Positions 14,512 to 25,630 are shown, counted from the first letter of the stretch. The stretch is 49,930 bases of DNA from an uncultured Candidatus Actinomarina sp. (GCA_902533795.1 CACAND010000006.1:1-49930); one strand, 5' to 3'. Program-made: numbers and translations. The notes: a model not told the origin generated them from the letters alone.

Positions 14512-16323
14512 TTAAAAATCCCCATTGAAATATGAATAAACTTTTTTAGCTATATTATCAGATACGACTTCATTGAGCTCCTCAAACGTAGCTTTTGAAA
14601 GTCTAGAAACATCCTTAAATTTTTCTAATAATATTTCAGAAGACTTGTTTCCAACTCCTTTAATACTTAATAAGGTTTGATCGTCAAAATTTTTAATTCT
14701 TAATCTTCTATTTTCAGATATTGCAAATCTGTGTGCTTCGTCTCTTATGTTTTGAAGTAAAAACATCGCTTCAGAACTTTTATCAAGAATAAACGGTTCT
14801 TTACGATTAGGTTTAAAAACCTCTTCAAATTTTTTAGCCAAACCAATTATTTCAATGTCTAACTCAAAATGATCAACTACACCTTTTGCCGAAGATAATT
14901 GACCTTTGCCACCATCAATTAAAATAAGGTCAGGTTTCCTCTTGAAGCTTTTATCTTTCTCATCTACTTTTGAAAGTCTTTTGAGTCTTCTAAAAATTAC
15001 TTCTTCCATTGATTTATAATCATCTTGTCCCGAAAAAGATTTTATATGAAATTTTCTATACATTGATGGTTTACAAATACCATCATCCATGACCACCATT
15101 GAACCTGCTCTATACTCAGCTCCAAGATTTGAAATATCAAATGCTTCTATACGATAAGGAATATTTTTAAGATCTAAATTATTTTTTAATTGTTCTAATG
15201 ATTGTGATCGAAATTCTAAATCTGTTCTCCGTCTAAAATTAACCACCCTTCGTATTTCTTTAGCATCTAAAATAGCTGTTTCTAATAGGTCTTTTTTCCA
15301 GCCCTTGACTGGTGTTTTTAATTGAATATCTTTATCCCATTTCTCAGATAGACTTTTTTGAACAGTCTCAACATATGGAAAATTGTGACTTACTAATATT
15401 TCATCTGATGGTTGATTCTCTGAAAAAATTGAAAGGATTATCTGTGGGAGGTATTCTTCATATTGCTCTGTATCAATTGGTTCTAGTGTTTTCTTAACTT
15501 CACCAATTATTCTTCCATTTCTTATGAGCAGACAAGAAATAACTACATCAAAATTACTGATATCGATTCCTACAACATCTACAGATTTTTTATCTGCAAC
15601 CATTAATGTTTGTGTTGTCCTAGCATTTTCAAGATGAGTAATAATGCTTTTTGCTTGTTGAGCTTTTTCATATTCTTGGTTTTGTGAAAATGTCATCATT
15701 TCATTTATTTTTTCATCAATATATTGATCAGACTTTCCAGAATAAAAATTTTCAAGTTTTGAAATTAAATCAACATATTCATCCCTACTAATTGCATCAA
15801 TACAGGGTCCTGCACATTTATCAATATCATATAGAAGACAGGCTTTTCCTAATTTTTGGTGTCTTTCGAAAACATTTTTTGAACAAGTTCTTACTGGAAA
15901 AATATTAATTAAATGATCAAGTGATCTTCGTGCTGATCCTATAAATGGAAAGGGACCAAAGTTTTTATTTTTTTGACTAATTCTTCTGGAAATATAAGCT
16001 CTTGGCCATTCTTCATTTGATAAGGTAACGTATGGATAAGACTTATCATCCTTAAATTGAACATTGTATTTAGGTTTATATTCTTGAATAAAAGAATATT
16101 CAGCTAATAAAGCATCTGCTTCATTTTTTGAAACGACAAAGCTTACGTTCTCAGACTCTGCAACAAGCCTCTTTACTTTCCATGAGGATCTATCTCTAAA
16201 ATAGGAAGGTACACGTTTTCTTAAATTCTTAGCTTTTCCAACATACAATGGTTCCTCGTATTCATCTTTAAAGATATAAATACCGGGACTTGTTGGAATT
16301 TCTTTTATTTCTATTTTTTCCAT
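14512..16323 (-). CDS. uvrC: Excinuclease ABC subunit C
   Basis: A 603-aa nuclease of nucleotide excision repair. The N-terminal GIY-YIG domain (SPGIYIFKDEYEEPLYVGKA, residues 12-31) makes the 3' incision. A UVR motif lies near residues 205-235. The RNase-H-like domain (FDISNLGAEYRAGSMVV near 395, LILIDGGKGQLSSA near 465) makes the 5' incision. A helix-hairpin-helix pair closes the C-terminus (LLSIKGVGNKSSEILLEKF). The cysteine cluster found in some UvrCs (KNVF... KACLLYDIDKCAGPC) is present. The start overlaps the uvrA stop as TAATG. Confidence 0.97.
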   Translation of the reverse strand: MEKIEIKEIPTSPGIYIFKDEYEEPLYVGKAKNLRKRVPSYFRDRSSWKVKRLVAESENVSFVVSKNEADALLAEYSFIQEYKPKYNVQFKDDKSYPYVTLSNEEWPRAYISRRISQKNKNFGPFPFIGSARRSLDHLINIFPVRTCSKNVFERHQKLGKACLLYDIDKCAGPCIDAISRDEYVDLISKLENFYSGKSDQYIDEKINEMMTFSQNQEYEKAQQAKSIITHLENARTTQTLMVADKKSVDVVGIDISNFDVVISCLLIRNGRIIGEVKKTLEPIDTEQYEEYLPQIILSIFSENQPSDEILVSHNFPYVETVQKSLSEKWDKDIQLKTPVKGWKKDLLETAILDAKEIRRVVNFRRRTDLEFRSQSLEQLKNNLDLKNIPYRIEAFDISNLGAEYRAGSMVVMDDGICKPSMYRKFHIKSFSGQDDYKSMEEVIFRRLKRLSKVDEKDKSFKRKPDLILIDGGKGQLSSAKGVVDHFELDIEIIGLAKKFEEVFKPNRKEPFILDKSSEAMFLLQNIRDEAHRFAISENRRLRIKNFDDQTLLSIKGVGNKSSEILLEKFKDVSRLSKATFEELNEVVSDNIAKKVYSYFNGDF

Positions 16324-19133
16324 TACAAGACTGATTTTAAATGATAACCTGTCAAAGAGGTTTTATCTGAAGCTAAACTTTCAGGAGTTCCCTCTGAGAT
16401 AATTTTTCCTCCATTTTCTCCTCCTTCTGGTCCGAGATCTATTACCCAATCTGAATTTTTTATTACATCAAGATTATGTTCGATAACAAGTACAGTATTT
16501 CCTTTGTCAACGAGCATATGTAAAACTTCTAATAACTTTTGAACATCTGCAAAATGTAAACCCGTTGTAGGCTCATCCAGTATATACATTGTTCTACCTG
16601 TTGATCTTTTGCTCAACTCTTTTGCTAGTTTCACCCTTTGAGCTTCTCCTCCTGAAAGAGTCGTGGCTGATTGACCAAGTGTTATATAAGATAATCCAAC
16701 ATCATCTAATGTTTTTATGATTCTTGAAATCTGAGGTTGATTTTCAAATATTTTAAGAGAATTTTCAACTGTAGAATTTAGTATGTCAGAAATTGTATTG
16801 CCTTTCCATCGTATATTTAATGTCTCATTGTTATATCTTGAACCTTTACAATCCTCACACATCACATAAACATCAGGTAAAAAATACATTTCAACTTTTA
16901 TTGTTCCGTCACCTCTGCATACTTCGCATCTTCCTCCAGGTACATTGAAAGAAAATCTTCCTGGCTTGTAACCGCGGATCTTAGCTTCTTCTGTTTGAGA
17001 GTAAAGAGAACGTATCATATCAAAAACACCAGAATAAGTTGCAGGATTTGATCTTGGAGTTCTTCCAATAGGTGATTGATCGATCTCGATTAATTTGTCT
17101 ATATAATTTAATCCACTAACACTTTTATGAACACCTGGTGGGCTCCAATTTTTTCTTGAAAATTCATTTTGTATTGCCTTAGATAATATTTCTGATACCA
17201 ATGTTGACTTTCCACTCCCTGATACTCCAGTAACTGATATAAATTTCCCTAAAGGAAATTCAGCTGTAAGATTCTTTAAATTATTTTCTTTTGCTCCTCT
17301 TACAACAATTTTTTCATTATTTCCTTTTCTTCTGATTTTAGGGTATGGTACTTTTTGTTTTCCAGATAAATATTGTCCAGTAATTGACTTTTTATTCTTT
17401 GATACTGTTTCAAAATCACCAGCAGCAACTATATTTCCACCTTCTTCTCCAGCTCCCCAACCAATGTCAATTATGAAATCAGAACTTCTCATTGTTTCTT
17501 CATCGTGTTCTACAACAAGTACTGTATTTCCTAAATTTTTCAATCTTAATAATGTTTCGATTAGTTTTTTGTTATCAGACTGATGGAGACCAATTGATGG
17601 TTCATCTAAAACGTAGAGTACACCAGTTAATCCAGAACCTATCTGTGTAGCTAATCTAATTCTTTGTGCTTCACCTCCTGATAGAGTTGCAGCACCTCTA
17701 TTTAACTGTAAGTAAGTAAGTCCAACTTCATTCAAAAAAAGTAATCTTTCATTAATTTCCCTTAAAATTGTTTCAGCAATTTCTTTTTCGTTACCAGTTA
17801 GTTTTAAATTTTGAATCACCTTACTAGCTTTGTTAATAGATAATTTATTAAAGTCACCAAGTGTAAGTGATTTTACTTTCACGTTTCTTGATCTTGGATT
17901 TAACCTTTCACCATCACAATCAGTGCATGGCAATTCTCTCATAAATTGCATATAGTATTCTCTTCTGTGATCAGATTCTGTTTCTTCGTAAATTTTCTTA
18001 AATAATGGTATAACTCCAGGAAATTCTCTTTCCCAAGTTCTGGAATTTCCAAATCGATTTGTATATCTGATTGGAGTTTTTATTCCATCTGAACCGAAAA
18101 GTAGAATAAATTTGTCGTTATCAGATAAATCTTTATATGGAATATTTCTTGGTATGTCAAAATATTCACAAACTCCATAAATCTGTGCGCGAAAATATTT
18201 TCTTTTTGACATTTCCGGAAATACATTTTCATCAATGGATTGGATTTCGTCCTTTACTAATAGATTTTCATCAATTTCGTAGTTTATACCTATACCATTA
18301 CATCTTTCACATGCTCCAAATGGAGAATTAAATGAAAAATCTCTTGGTTCTAGTTTGCCATAAGAAGTGCCACATTGTTTACAACCAAGATTTTGACTAA
18401 ATGACTTTATATCCTCGTCAATCTTGATATCAACCAATCCGCTTGTTAAGTTAATTGCTGCCTCGACAGATTGTGGAAGTCTTCTTCCACCGGTTTTTTT
18501 AATTTTTACTCTATCTACAACTACTGAGATATTGTGATTGAAGTATCTATCCAGCCGTTTTGCCTCATCTAATCTGACCAACTCCCCATCAATATAAGCT
18601 CTACTAAAGCCTTGTTTTAACAGATCTTTAAATAAGGTTTCGAACTCCCCTTTTCTTGATTTCACAATTGGTGCAAGAATTTCAACATATATGTCTTCAC
18701 CAATTTCTAATATTTGATTTACTATAAAATCAGTAGATTGTTTTTCTATTTTAGAACCGCAGTTTGGGCAGTAACTGATACCAATTCTTGCCCAAAGTAG
18801 ACGTAAATAATCGTGTATTTCTGTGACAGTGCCTACCGTTGAACGAGGGCTTCTTGATGAGGTTTTTTGGTCAATAGCTATAGCAGGTGAGAGACCCTCA
18901 ATTTGTTCAACATTTGGTTTTTCCATTTGCCCAAGAAATTGACGTGCATAAGCAGATAAGCTTTCAACATATCTTCTTTGTCCTTCAGCATAAATCGTAT
19001 CAAAAGCAAGAGAAGACTTACCAGAACCTGAAAGGCCAGTAATTACTATTAATTGATTTTTTGGTATATCAATACTGATATCTTTTAAGTTATGCTCTTT
19101 AGCGCCTTTAACCTTTAAATAATCATTTACCAT
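16323..19133 (-). CDS. uvrA: Excinuclease ABC subunit A
   Basis: A 936-aa damage-sensing ATPase with two ABC modules. The first Walker A is GLSGSGKS (residues 33-40) and the second is GVSGSGKS in the C-terminal half. Two ABC signatures read ATLSGGEAQR(I/V). Zinc-binding pairs are present in both halves (CPNC; CKQC/CERC and CTDC insertions; CEVC...CEDC). UvrA loads UvrB on lesions. Both ends are joined to neighbours by 1-base TAATG overlaps (uvrB before, uvrC after), so UvrB, UvrA and UvrC come from one message. Length is typical. Confidence 0.97.
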   Translation of the reverse strand: MVNDYLKVKGAKEHNLKDISIDIPKNQLIVITGLSGSGKSSLAFDTIYAEGQRRYVESLSAYARQFLGQMEKPNVEQIEGLSPAIAIDQKTSSRSPRSTVGTVTEIHDYLRLLWARIGISYCPNCGSKIEKQSTDFIVNQILEIGEDIYVEILAPIVKSRKGEFETLFKDLLKQGFSRAYIDGELVRLDEAKRLDRYFNHNISVVVDRVKIKKTGGRRLPQSVEAAINLTSGLVDIKIDEDIKSFSQNLGCKQCGTSYGKLEPRDFSFNSPFGACERCNGIGINYEIDENLLVKDEIQSIDENVFPEMSKRKYFRAQIYGVCEYFDIPRNIPYKDLSDNDKFILLFGSDGIKTPIRYTNRFGNSRTWEREFPGVIPLFKKIYEETESDHRREYYMQFMRELPCTDCDGERLNPRSRNVKVKSLTLGDFNKLSINKASKVIQNLKLTGNEKEIAETILREINERLLFLNEVGLTYLQLNRGAATLSGGEAQRIRLATQIGSGLTGVLYVLDEPSIGLHQSDNKKLIETLLRLKNLGNTVLVVEHDEETMRSSDFIIDIGWGAGEEGGNIVAAGDFETVSKNKKSITGQYLSGKQKVPYPKIRRKGNNEKIVVRGAKENNLKNLTAEFPLGKFISVTGVSGSGKSTLVSEILSKAIQNEFSRKNWSPPGVHKSVSGLNYIDKLIEIDQSPIGRTPRSNPATYSGVFDMIRSLYSQTEEAKIRGYKPGRFSFNVPGGRCEVCRGDGTIKVEMYFLPDVYVMCEDCKGSRYNNETLNIRWKGNTISDILNSTVENSLKIFENQPQISRIIKTLDDVGLSYITLGQSATTLSGGEAQRVKLAKELSKRSTGRTMYILDEPTTGLHFADVQKLLEVLHMLVDKGNTVLVIEHNLDVIKNSDWVIDLGPEGGENGGKIISEGTPESLASDKTSLTGYHLKSVL

Positions 19134-21130
19134 TAGCCAGGAAGCTCCATAATTTCTTTTTTTATCTCTTTAAGCTCGTCCCTTAATCTAGCAGCAACTT
19201 CAAACTCCAATAAATCGGCTGCCACTTTCATTTCTTTTTCAATATCTTTTGATATTTTATACAAATCATCTTTAGAAGCATTTTTCAAATTCAAATTTGA
19301 TCTAAATAAAATATCGTCTTTTGAAGGTCTGTTTCTTTCAACGATTTCAAGAATATCAGTTATTTCCTTCTTGACAGTCTCTGGATTTATATCATATTTT
19401 TTATTATGTTTATCTTGAATCTCTCTTCTTCTTTTTGTTTCTCCAACTGCTTTCGTTATAGAGTCTGTAATTTTATCGGCATACATTATTACATAACCAT
19501 CTTTGTTTCTAGCTGCTCTACCAATTGTTTGAATTAAACTTGTTTCAGATCTTAAAAAACCTTCTTTATCAGCATCCATAATTGCAACTAATTGTACTTC
19601 TGGTAAGTCAAGCCCCTCTCTTAGTAAATTTATACCAACAAGTACATCAAATTCGCCTTTTCTTAGATCTCTTAGAATTTCAATTCTTTCCAGTGTGTCA
19701 ATATCTGAATGAAGATAACGTGTTTTTATTCCCATTTTTAAAAAATAATCACTTAAAGCTTCACTCATCTTTTTTGTTAAAGTTGTAACAAGAACCCTAT
19801 TCCCATTATTTATTACGGATTTAATTTCACCTAATAAATCTTGAATTTGATCCTTAGTAGGTCTGACATCTATATTTGGATCTAATAAACCAGTAGGTCG
19901 AATAACTTGTTCAATAAAAATTTCTGAATTTTCATTTTCCCATTTACCTGGAGTTGCGGATACAAGAATAGTTTTATTTACTTTATTTCTCCATTCATCA
20001 AATTTTAATGGCCGATTGTCAAGGGCAGCTGGCAATCTGAATCCATAGTCCACAAGAGTCGATTTTCTTGACTTATCACCTTCATATTGTCCTCTAATTT
20101 GAGGTATAGCAATATGGCTCTCATCAACAACCATCAGGAAATCTTCTGGAAAAAAATCAATTAATGTATAAGGTGCCTCCCCTGGCTTTCTGCCATCAAA
20201 ATATCTAGAATAGTTTTCTATTCCTGAACAAACACCAAGTTCACTTAACATTTCTAAATCAAACATTGTTCTTTGTTTTATACGTTGTGCTTCAAGTAAT
20301 TTATTGTCTTTTTCAAACTTTGAAATTTGTTTTGCCAAATCATTTTCAATTTCCTTTAATGCATTTTTTCTTTCTTCATCAGAAGTTACATAATGAGATG
20401 CAGGAAATATAGCTAACTCAGTTAATTTTTCTAATATCTCACCTGTAACTGGATCAATTCTAGATATTTTTTCTATTTCATCCCCAAAAAATTCAATTCT
20501 AAAAATAGTTTCTTCATAAACAGGAAATATATCTAATGTGTCACCCTTTAATCTAAACGAACCTCGAGTAACAACTAAATCATTTCTAATGTACTGCTGT
20601 TTTACCAATTGACCAATCAAATCATCTAAATCAAATTCTTTACCTTGAATAATTGGAATGATTTTATTTTTATATTCTTTGGGAGAACCAAGTCCGTATA
20701 TACAAGAAACAGACGAAACTACTATGACATCGTCCCTTAAAAGTAAAGCACTTGTTGCAGAGTGTCTTAATCTGTCGATTTCTTCATTTATATTTGCATC
20801 TTTTTCTATAAAAGTATCTGTTCGTGGAACGTATGCTTCTGGCTGGTAATAATCGTAGTAGGAAACAAAATATTCAACTCTATTTTCAGGAAAAAATTGT
20901 TTGAACTCATTTGCTAATTGAGCTGCAAGAGCTTTATTTGGAGCAAGTACCAAAGTAGGTTTTTGAACTTCCTCAATAAGCCAGGCTATTGTTGCAGATT
21001 TACCTGAACCAGTAATACCCATTAATGTTTGAAAGTCAATATTACTGTCAATCCCATTTTTTAACTTTTTAATTGCTGCAGGTTGATCCCCCTTTGGAGT
21101 AAATTCTGAGATCACTTTAAATTTATTCAT
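19133..21130 (-). CDS. uvrB: Excinuclease ABC subunit B
   Basis: A 665-aa DNA helicase-like protein. Walker A is GITGSGKS (residues 38-45). The beta-hairpin that inserts into DNA is at [12 protein letters not shown] (near residues 92-104). DESH box, motif V/VI ([13 protein letters not shown] and QTIGRAARN) and the C-terminal UVR motif that binds UvrC ([14 protein letters not shown]) are present. The start overlaps the coaE stop (TAATG) and the stop overlaps uvrA. Confidence 0.97.
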   Translation of the reverse strand: MNKFKVISEFTPKGDQPAAIKKLKNGIDSNIDFQTLMGITGSGKSATIAWLIEEVQKPTLVLAPNKALAAQLANEFKQFFPENRVEYFVSYYDYYQPEAYVPRTDTFIEKDANINEEIDRLRHSATSALLLRDDVIVVSSVSCIYGLGSPKEYKNKIIPIIQGKEFDLDDLIGQLVKQQYIRNDLVVTRGSFRLKGDTLDIFPVYEETIFRIEFFGDEIEKISRIDPVTGEILEKLTELAIFPASHYVTSDEERKNALKEIENDLAKQISKFEKDNKLLEAQRIKQRTMFDLEMLSELGVCSGIENYSRYFDGRKPGEAPYTLIDFFPEDFLMVVDESHIAIPQIRGQYEGDKSRKSTLVDYGFRLPAALDNRPLKFDEWRNKVNKTILVSATPGKWENENSEIFIEQVIRPTGLLDPNIDVRPTKDQIQDLLGEIKSVINNGNRVLVTTLTKKMSEALSDYFLKMGIKTRYLHSDIDTLERIEILRDLRKGEFDVLVGINLLREGLDLPEVQLVAIMDADKEGFLRSETSLIQTIGRAARNKDGYVIMYADKITDSITKAVGETKRRREIQDKHNKKYDINPETVKKEITDILEIVERNRPSKDDILFRSNLNLKNASKDDLYKISKDIEKEMKVAADLLEFEVAARLRDELKEIKKEIMELPG

Positions 21131-21684
21131 TACAAAGATTCTATTACTTTTTTAAGTTCACCTTCTAAATCTTCTTTAACGTCATTATTAATTACTGTAC
21201 CTATTGAGTGCCACCATTCATCATCTGGTTGGTTGTTTATCCTATTTGTAATATCTTCTAAATCCATTCCTCTATCAATTAGTCGTTCAATTCTTACCTT
21301 TTCAGGACTCCATAAAACTATTGTTTTAAACATATCTATTACGTTTTTAGGAGCTGATACTTCAATGAATGTTAGTTGGTCACTGTTACCCAAAATATCT
21401 ACCAATTGAGATTGAACTTTAGGATGTAAATACGTTTCTAACATTTGTAATTTTTCTTTGTCTTGAAAAACAATATTTGCTAATTTAGCTCTAACTACTT
21501 TATCATTTTCTAGGCAATCTAAGAAATTTGTCTTTAAAAAGTCGATCGAATCTTCGCTATTTAATATGTTGTTTGAAATAATATCTAGATCAACTGTTTT
21601 GTATCCTAATCTAGAAACTATTGATAAGGCTTCAGATTTTCCTGAACCAATTGGGCCAGTTAATATAATTCCATTTTTATACAT
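21130..21684 (-). CDS. coaE: Dephospho-CoA kinase
   Basis: A 184-aa P-loop kinase for the last step of CoA synthesis. The Walker A is GPIGSGKS (residues 10-17), followed by DLDIISN (substrate-binding Asp) and HPKVQSQ. The closing lid [22 protein letters not shown] is typical. The protein is shorter and more divergent than the usual ~200 aa, lacking the extended C-terminal domain seen in many actinobacterial CoaE fusions. It lies 42 bases after rpsA and is coupled to uvrB, conserving the actinobacterial rpsA-coaE-uvrB order. Confidence 0.88.
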   Translation of the reverse strand: MYKNGIILTGPIGSGKSEALSIVSRLGYKTVDLDIISNNILNSEDSIDFLKTNFLDCLENDKVVRAKLANIVFQDKEKLQMLETYLHPKVQSQLVDILGNSDQLTFIEVSAPKNVIDMFKTIVLWSPEKVRIERLIDRGMDLEDITNRINNQPDDEWWHSIGTVINNDVKEDLEGELKKVIESL

Positions 21685-21726
21685 ATATATATAAGATTAA
21701 GGAAAAATAGAATTTAACTTGAATTG

Positions 21727-22995
21727 TTAATTACTTCCAATTCCTCTTTCTTTGAGTTCTTGTAAAATATTCTCTAGAGATTCATCCACGCCTTCAACTG
21801 TTTGTCTTTCAGCAGGTTTGTCTTCTGATTGAGTAGAGTGAGTTTTAGGCTTGTTTTTTTCTTCTTCTTTTGCTTCCCAATTTGGATCAGCTTGTTTTAT
21901 AGATAAATTAACCCTTCTCTTAGGCATATCTAGTTCTAATATTTTAATTTTTACATTTTGGCCAATAGCAAGAGTTAGTTCTGGTGAATCAATTTTATCA
22001 ACTGAAATTTCAGATATATGAACAAGTCCCTCAACTCCTTTTCCAATAGTTACAAATGCACCAAAAGGGACAACCTTTGTTACCTCACCATCTACAACAT
22101 CACCTTCATTAAAGTTTAATTCAAAATCTAACCATGGATCCTCTGTGACTTGCTTAATAGATAATGAAATTCTTTCTTTGTCATTATCTATCTCTAAAAC
22201 TTTTATGGTTACAGAGTCGCCGACTTTTACAATTTCATTCGGATTTTCAACATGTCTCCATGAAAGCTCGGAAACATGTACTAATCCATCCATACCTCCA
22301 ATGTCTACAAAAGCACCAAAATTTACAATTGAAGAAATTCTTCCATCTTTAATATCTCCAACTTGTAAATCTCCCAAGAATCCTTGACGTTCTTCAGATA
22401 ATTCTTCCTCGAGATGGGCTTTTCTAGATAAGACAATATTGTTTCTTTGCTTATCCAATTCTAAGATTTTAGCTTCAACTTCTTCACCAACATAAGAGCT
22501 AAGTTCTTTAACTCTCCTAACATCAATTAATGATGCTGGTAAAAAACCCCTCACACCAATATCAACAATAAGACCGCCTTTTACAGATTCAATTACTGTT
22601 CCTTTAACAGACTTATTATTATCTGAAATTGATTGTATATCTCCCCATGCCTTTTCATATAGAGCTCTTTTAACTGAGAGAATAAGTCGCCCTTCGTCAT
22701 CTTCTTTTTCTAAAACTAAGGCTTGAACTTTATCTCCAACTTTAAAAACTTCATTTGGATTTATTGACTTTCTAACTGATAATTCTCTAGACGGTATGAC
22801 TCCCTCAGACTTGTAGCTGACATCGACCATAACTTCATTTCTGTCAATTCTTACAACTGTACCCTCAATTACGTCACCATTTTTGAAAGATACCAGTGTT
22901 TGTTCTAATAACATAGGAAAATCTTCCGGATTAACATTGTCGGGAAGGTTTACGTCATTGATTGGCTTAACCGTCTCATTTAGGTTATCTGACAT
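21727..22995 (-). CDS. rpsA: 30S ribosomal protein S1
   Basis: 422 aa counted from the ATG at 22995; a TTG 18 bases upstream would add six residues. Four S1 RNA-binding repeats are visible, at about residues 30-105, 120-185, 205-275 and 290-360. Each ends in a typical DxxKxRVxLSxK-like strand (for example DNDKERISLSIKQ and DMPKRRVNLSIKQ). S1 helps load structured mRNAs on the ribosome. Four repeats rather than six is normal for Actinobacteria. A TACTAT at 23016-23021 (minus strand) is a possible -10 that would give a leader of about 15 nt before the ATG. Confidence 0.95.
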   Translation of the reverse strand: MSDNLNETVKPINDVNLPDNVNPEDFPMLLEQTLVSFKNGDVIEGTVVRIDRNEVMVDVSYKSEGVIPSRELSVRKSINPNEVFKVGDKVQALVLEKEDDEGRLILSVKRALYEKAWGDIQSISDNNKSVKGTVIESVKGGLIVDIGVRGFLPASLIDVRRVKELSSYVGEEVEAKILELDKQRNNIVLSRKAHLEEELSEERQGFLGDLQVGDIKDGRISSIVNFGAFVDIGGMDGLVHVSELSWRHVENPNEIVKVGDSVTIKVLEIDNDKERISLSIKQVTEDPWLDFELNFNEGDVVDGEVTKVVPFGAFVTIGKGVEGLVHISEISVDKIDSPELTLAIGQNVKIKILELDMPKRRVNLSIKQADPNWEAKEEEKNKPKTHSTQSEDKPAERQTVEGVDESLENILQELKERGIGSN

Positions 22996-23063
22996 ATGTT
23001 TTGTTTTTTCCAATCATAGTATTGCGTTTCTTAGGATAACATATTTATGAAATTTGCAAGTAT

Positions 23064-25562
23064 TTAATTTAAATTTGATAAATTTGTATTTTCTTTGATA
23101 TCCACAAACAATGGTACTTTTAATGATGAAGCATCCTCCATTTCCTTTTGCACTATATTCGAAACTTTATCGGACAAAACTTTTGGAGTTTGAATGATAA
23201 TTTCATCGTGTATTTGTAGAAGAAGGTTTGTAGATTCTAAAGGTGACAATTTTTTGATTAACTTTATCATTGCAATTTTCATAATGTCTGATGCAGTTCC
23301 CTGTATAGGTGCATTCATTGCAATTCTCTTTCCCATAGCTTTTACTTGAAAGTTTGAAGATGCTAACTCTCTGATAAATCTTTTACGGCCATAAAGAGTC
23401 TCCGTATATGTATTTTTTGTTGCATCAACAACTATCTTTTCTAAAAAACCTTTAATTTTTGGAAACTGACCAAAATAAGCTTTTATCAATTCATCAGCTT
23501 CTTTTTTTGAAATATCTAAGCTTTTTGATAATCCAAATGATTCCATTCCGTAAATTAAGCCAAAATTTACTTCTTTTGCTTTTCTTCTCATGTCTTTAGT
23601 TACGGAATCAATACTTGTATTAAATATTTTGGCTGCAGTTTCTGAGTGAATATCTGCGTCTCTATTTTTAAGCATATGTATCATATTTTTGTCATCGCTT
23701 AAGTGTGCAAGAACTCTTAATTCTATTTGAGAATAATCAGCAATTACAAAAGTGTGTTTTGAATCCGCAACAAAAAATTCTCGTATTTTCTGGCCCATTT
23801 CTGTTTTATTAGGAATATTTTGTAGATTAGGTTTTTCTGATGATAAACGACCAGTTGTTGTACCAAACAAATTGTAAGAAGTGTGAACTCTATTATTCAC
23901 AATTACAGTTTTAAGCCCTTCTATATATGTAGATCTTAATTTTTCATATTCTCTATATTTTAGAATTAACTTTGGAAGCTCATGTGATTTCGATAATTCT
24001 TCTAAAACTGAAGCATCGGTTGAAGGAGCTCCTTTCGGAGTCTTTTTAATAATTGGATATTTCATATCTTCATAGAGGATTTCAGATAACTGTTTTGGTG
24101 AATTCAAATTAAAATCTTTTTTAGTTATAGATTTAATATTTTTTTTATAAATATTTAAATCAACATTTATTTCCTCTGAAAGTTTATCAATTTTTTTTAA
24201 TGAGACTTTTACACCTTTCTTGTTCATTGAGCTCAAAATTTGAAGCATTGGAAAGTCTAAATCCTTATATAGTAAAATAAGTTTTTTGTCTTTCTTAAAT
24301 TCTGAGATTTCTTTATTAATAATTGAAGTTTTCTGTTGAAAGAATTGAAGAAAATCTATAATATCTGACTTTTTGGAAAGGCCTGATGATCTGTCTATAT
24401 GCTTTGTTATATTCAAAAGATTGTCTGGCTTAATACTTGGATCTTTTAAAAACAACATGCAATCATATGCATCAAATTTATCAAAATCTAACATATCATC
24501 ACATAGTGAAAGCGTGCTTTGTGATGTAATTAGAACATAATTATTTAGCTTTGATAAATTCCCAGTATATTTTCCAAATTTATTGTTATTAAAAAAATAG
24601 GTTTCACTATTAAAACTCAAGATAAAAATTTCACCCTCTATAGATTCATATTCGTGGATATATTTATCGTCTGGATATTCTTTTTTTTTATCAATTTCAT
24701 TTTTGTTTTTTAAGGTGTATTTGTTTAGTTCAAGATTTTTTACTTTTTCCTGTGCATTTTCTAAAACTTCATCAGAGAAATATGCAGAATCACTCAATTT
24801 CAGTTCAGGTAAATCTAGTTCTAAATCAGTTTTGATAGTGGCCAACTTTTTACTTATAAATAAAATATCTTTATTTGTTTTAAATGTATTTTGTAATTTT
24901 GGTGTGAGCTCATCAATATTTTCAAGAATATTGTTTAAATTTTTATATTTTTTTAAGAGTGTAATTGCTGTTTTTTCTCCTACACCTGGCAATCCAGGAA
25001 TATTATCAGAGGGATCACCTTTTAAAGCTAAATACTCAATGTACTGTGAAGGTGTTATATCATATTTTTCTTTAAATGATTTTTCATCCATAGTGTCTGT
25101 ATCTGAGATTCCTTTTTTTGTATAAAGTATTTTTGTTTTTTTTGAAATTAACTGAAAAATATCTCTGTCTCCAGTGACAATTAATACTTCTTTTTTAATT
25201 TGATTAAATAATTTTGATAATGATCCAAGTACATCATCTGCTTCATGTTCTCTTTTAGAAACTTGTGGAATATTGAAGGAGTCAATTAAATCGTGGAGAA
25301 GGGGTATTTGAATATTGAAATTATCTGGAGCAGGAGTCCTATTGGCTTTATATTCTTCATATATTTCATTCCTAAATGTCTTGCCTGGTAAATCCCAAGT
25401 AATTATTAATTGATCAGGTTCATAATCTTTGATAACTTTATTTATCATCGATAAAAAACCATGGATTACATTTGTTGGGGTACCACTAGAAGTCATTAAT
25501 GTGTCTGGAAGAGCATAAAATGCTCTAAACGCAACACTAAATCCATCAATAAGAACTATCAC
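23064..25562 (-). CDS. polA: DNA polymerase I
   Basis: 832 aa from the GTG at 25562; a TTG one codon earlier is possible. The N-terminal 5'-nuclease domain (LIDGFSVAFRAFYALP; GDRDIFQLI; GDPSDNIPGLPGVGEKTA) spans about 1-290. The central region (~300-430) is where a 3'-5' exonuclease would lie, but no DxE or other catalytic motif is visible. It looks degenerate and short, as in other Actinobacteria. The polymerase domain has TTGRLSSEKPNLQNIPNK, DYSQIELRVLAH, RRKAKEVNFGLIYGM and QIHDEII. It fills gaps in excision repair and Okazaki processing, and lies upstream of rpsA-coaE-uvrBAC. Confidence 0.96.
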   Translation of the reverse strand: MIVLIDGFSVAFRAFYALPDTLMTSSGTPTNVIHGFLSMINKVIKDYEPDQLIITWDLPGKTFRNEIYEEYKANRTPAPDNFNIQIPLLHDLIDSFNIPQVSKREHEADDVLGSLSKLFNQIKKEVLIVTGDRDIFQLISKKTKILYTKKGISDTDTMDEKSFKEKYDITPSQYIEYLALKGDPSDNIPGLPGVGEKTAITLLKKYKNLNNILENIDELTPKLQNTFKTNKDILFISKKLATIKTDLELDLPELKLSDSAYFSDEVLENAQEKVKNLELNKYTLKNKNEIDKKKEYPDDKYIHEYESIEGEIFILSFNSETYFFNNNKFGKYTGNLSKLNNYVLITSQSTLSLCDDMLDFDKFDAYDCMLFLKDPSIKPDNLLNITKHIDRSSGLSKKSDIIDFLQFFQQKTSIINKEISEFKKDKKLILLYKDLDFPMLQILSSMNKKGVKVSLKKIDKLSEEINVDLNIYKKNIKSITKKDFNLNSPKQLSEILYEDMKYPIIKKTPKGAPSTDASVLEELSKSHELPKLILKYREYEKLRSTYIEGLKTVIVNNRVHTSYNLFGTTTGRLSSEKPNLQNIPNKTEMGQKIREFFVADSKHTFVIADYSQIELRVLAHLSDDKNMIHMLKNRDADIHSETAAKIFNTSIDSVTKDMRRKAKEVNFGLIYGMESFGLSKSLDISKKEADELIKAYFGQFPKIKGFLEKIVVDATKNTYTETLYGRKRFIRELASSNFQVKAMGKRIAMNAPIQGTASDIMKIAMIKLIKKLSPLESTNLLLQIHDEIIIQTPKVLSDKVSNIVQKEMEDASSLKVPLFVDIKENTNLSNLN

Positions 25563-25568
25563 CAATCC

Positions 25569-25574
25569 AGTCTA
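25569..25574 (-). promoter_or_regulatory. Candidate -10 box for polA (leaderless)
   Basis: TAGACT on the minus strand is followed by exactly six bases and the GTG at 25562. It fits the TAnnnT form only loosely, so this is weaker than the TAWAAT cases in the window. It supports GTG over the TTG immediately upstream. Confidence 0.3.
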
Positions 25575-25630
25575 AACTTAAAAAATAAATTCACTTATTT
25601 TTGTAGATATCAAATATAATCTTTAAATAG

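Noticed and set aside
24703-25125. 140-aa plus-strand frame inside polA
   Set aside because: It lies antisense to the well-supported 5'-nuclease region of polA, is serine/phenylalanine-rich as expected from the complement of AT-rich coding DNA, and has no family features.
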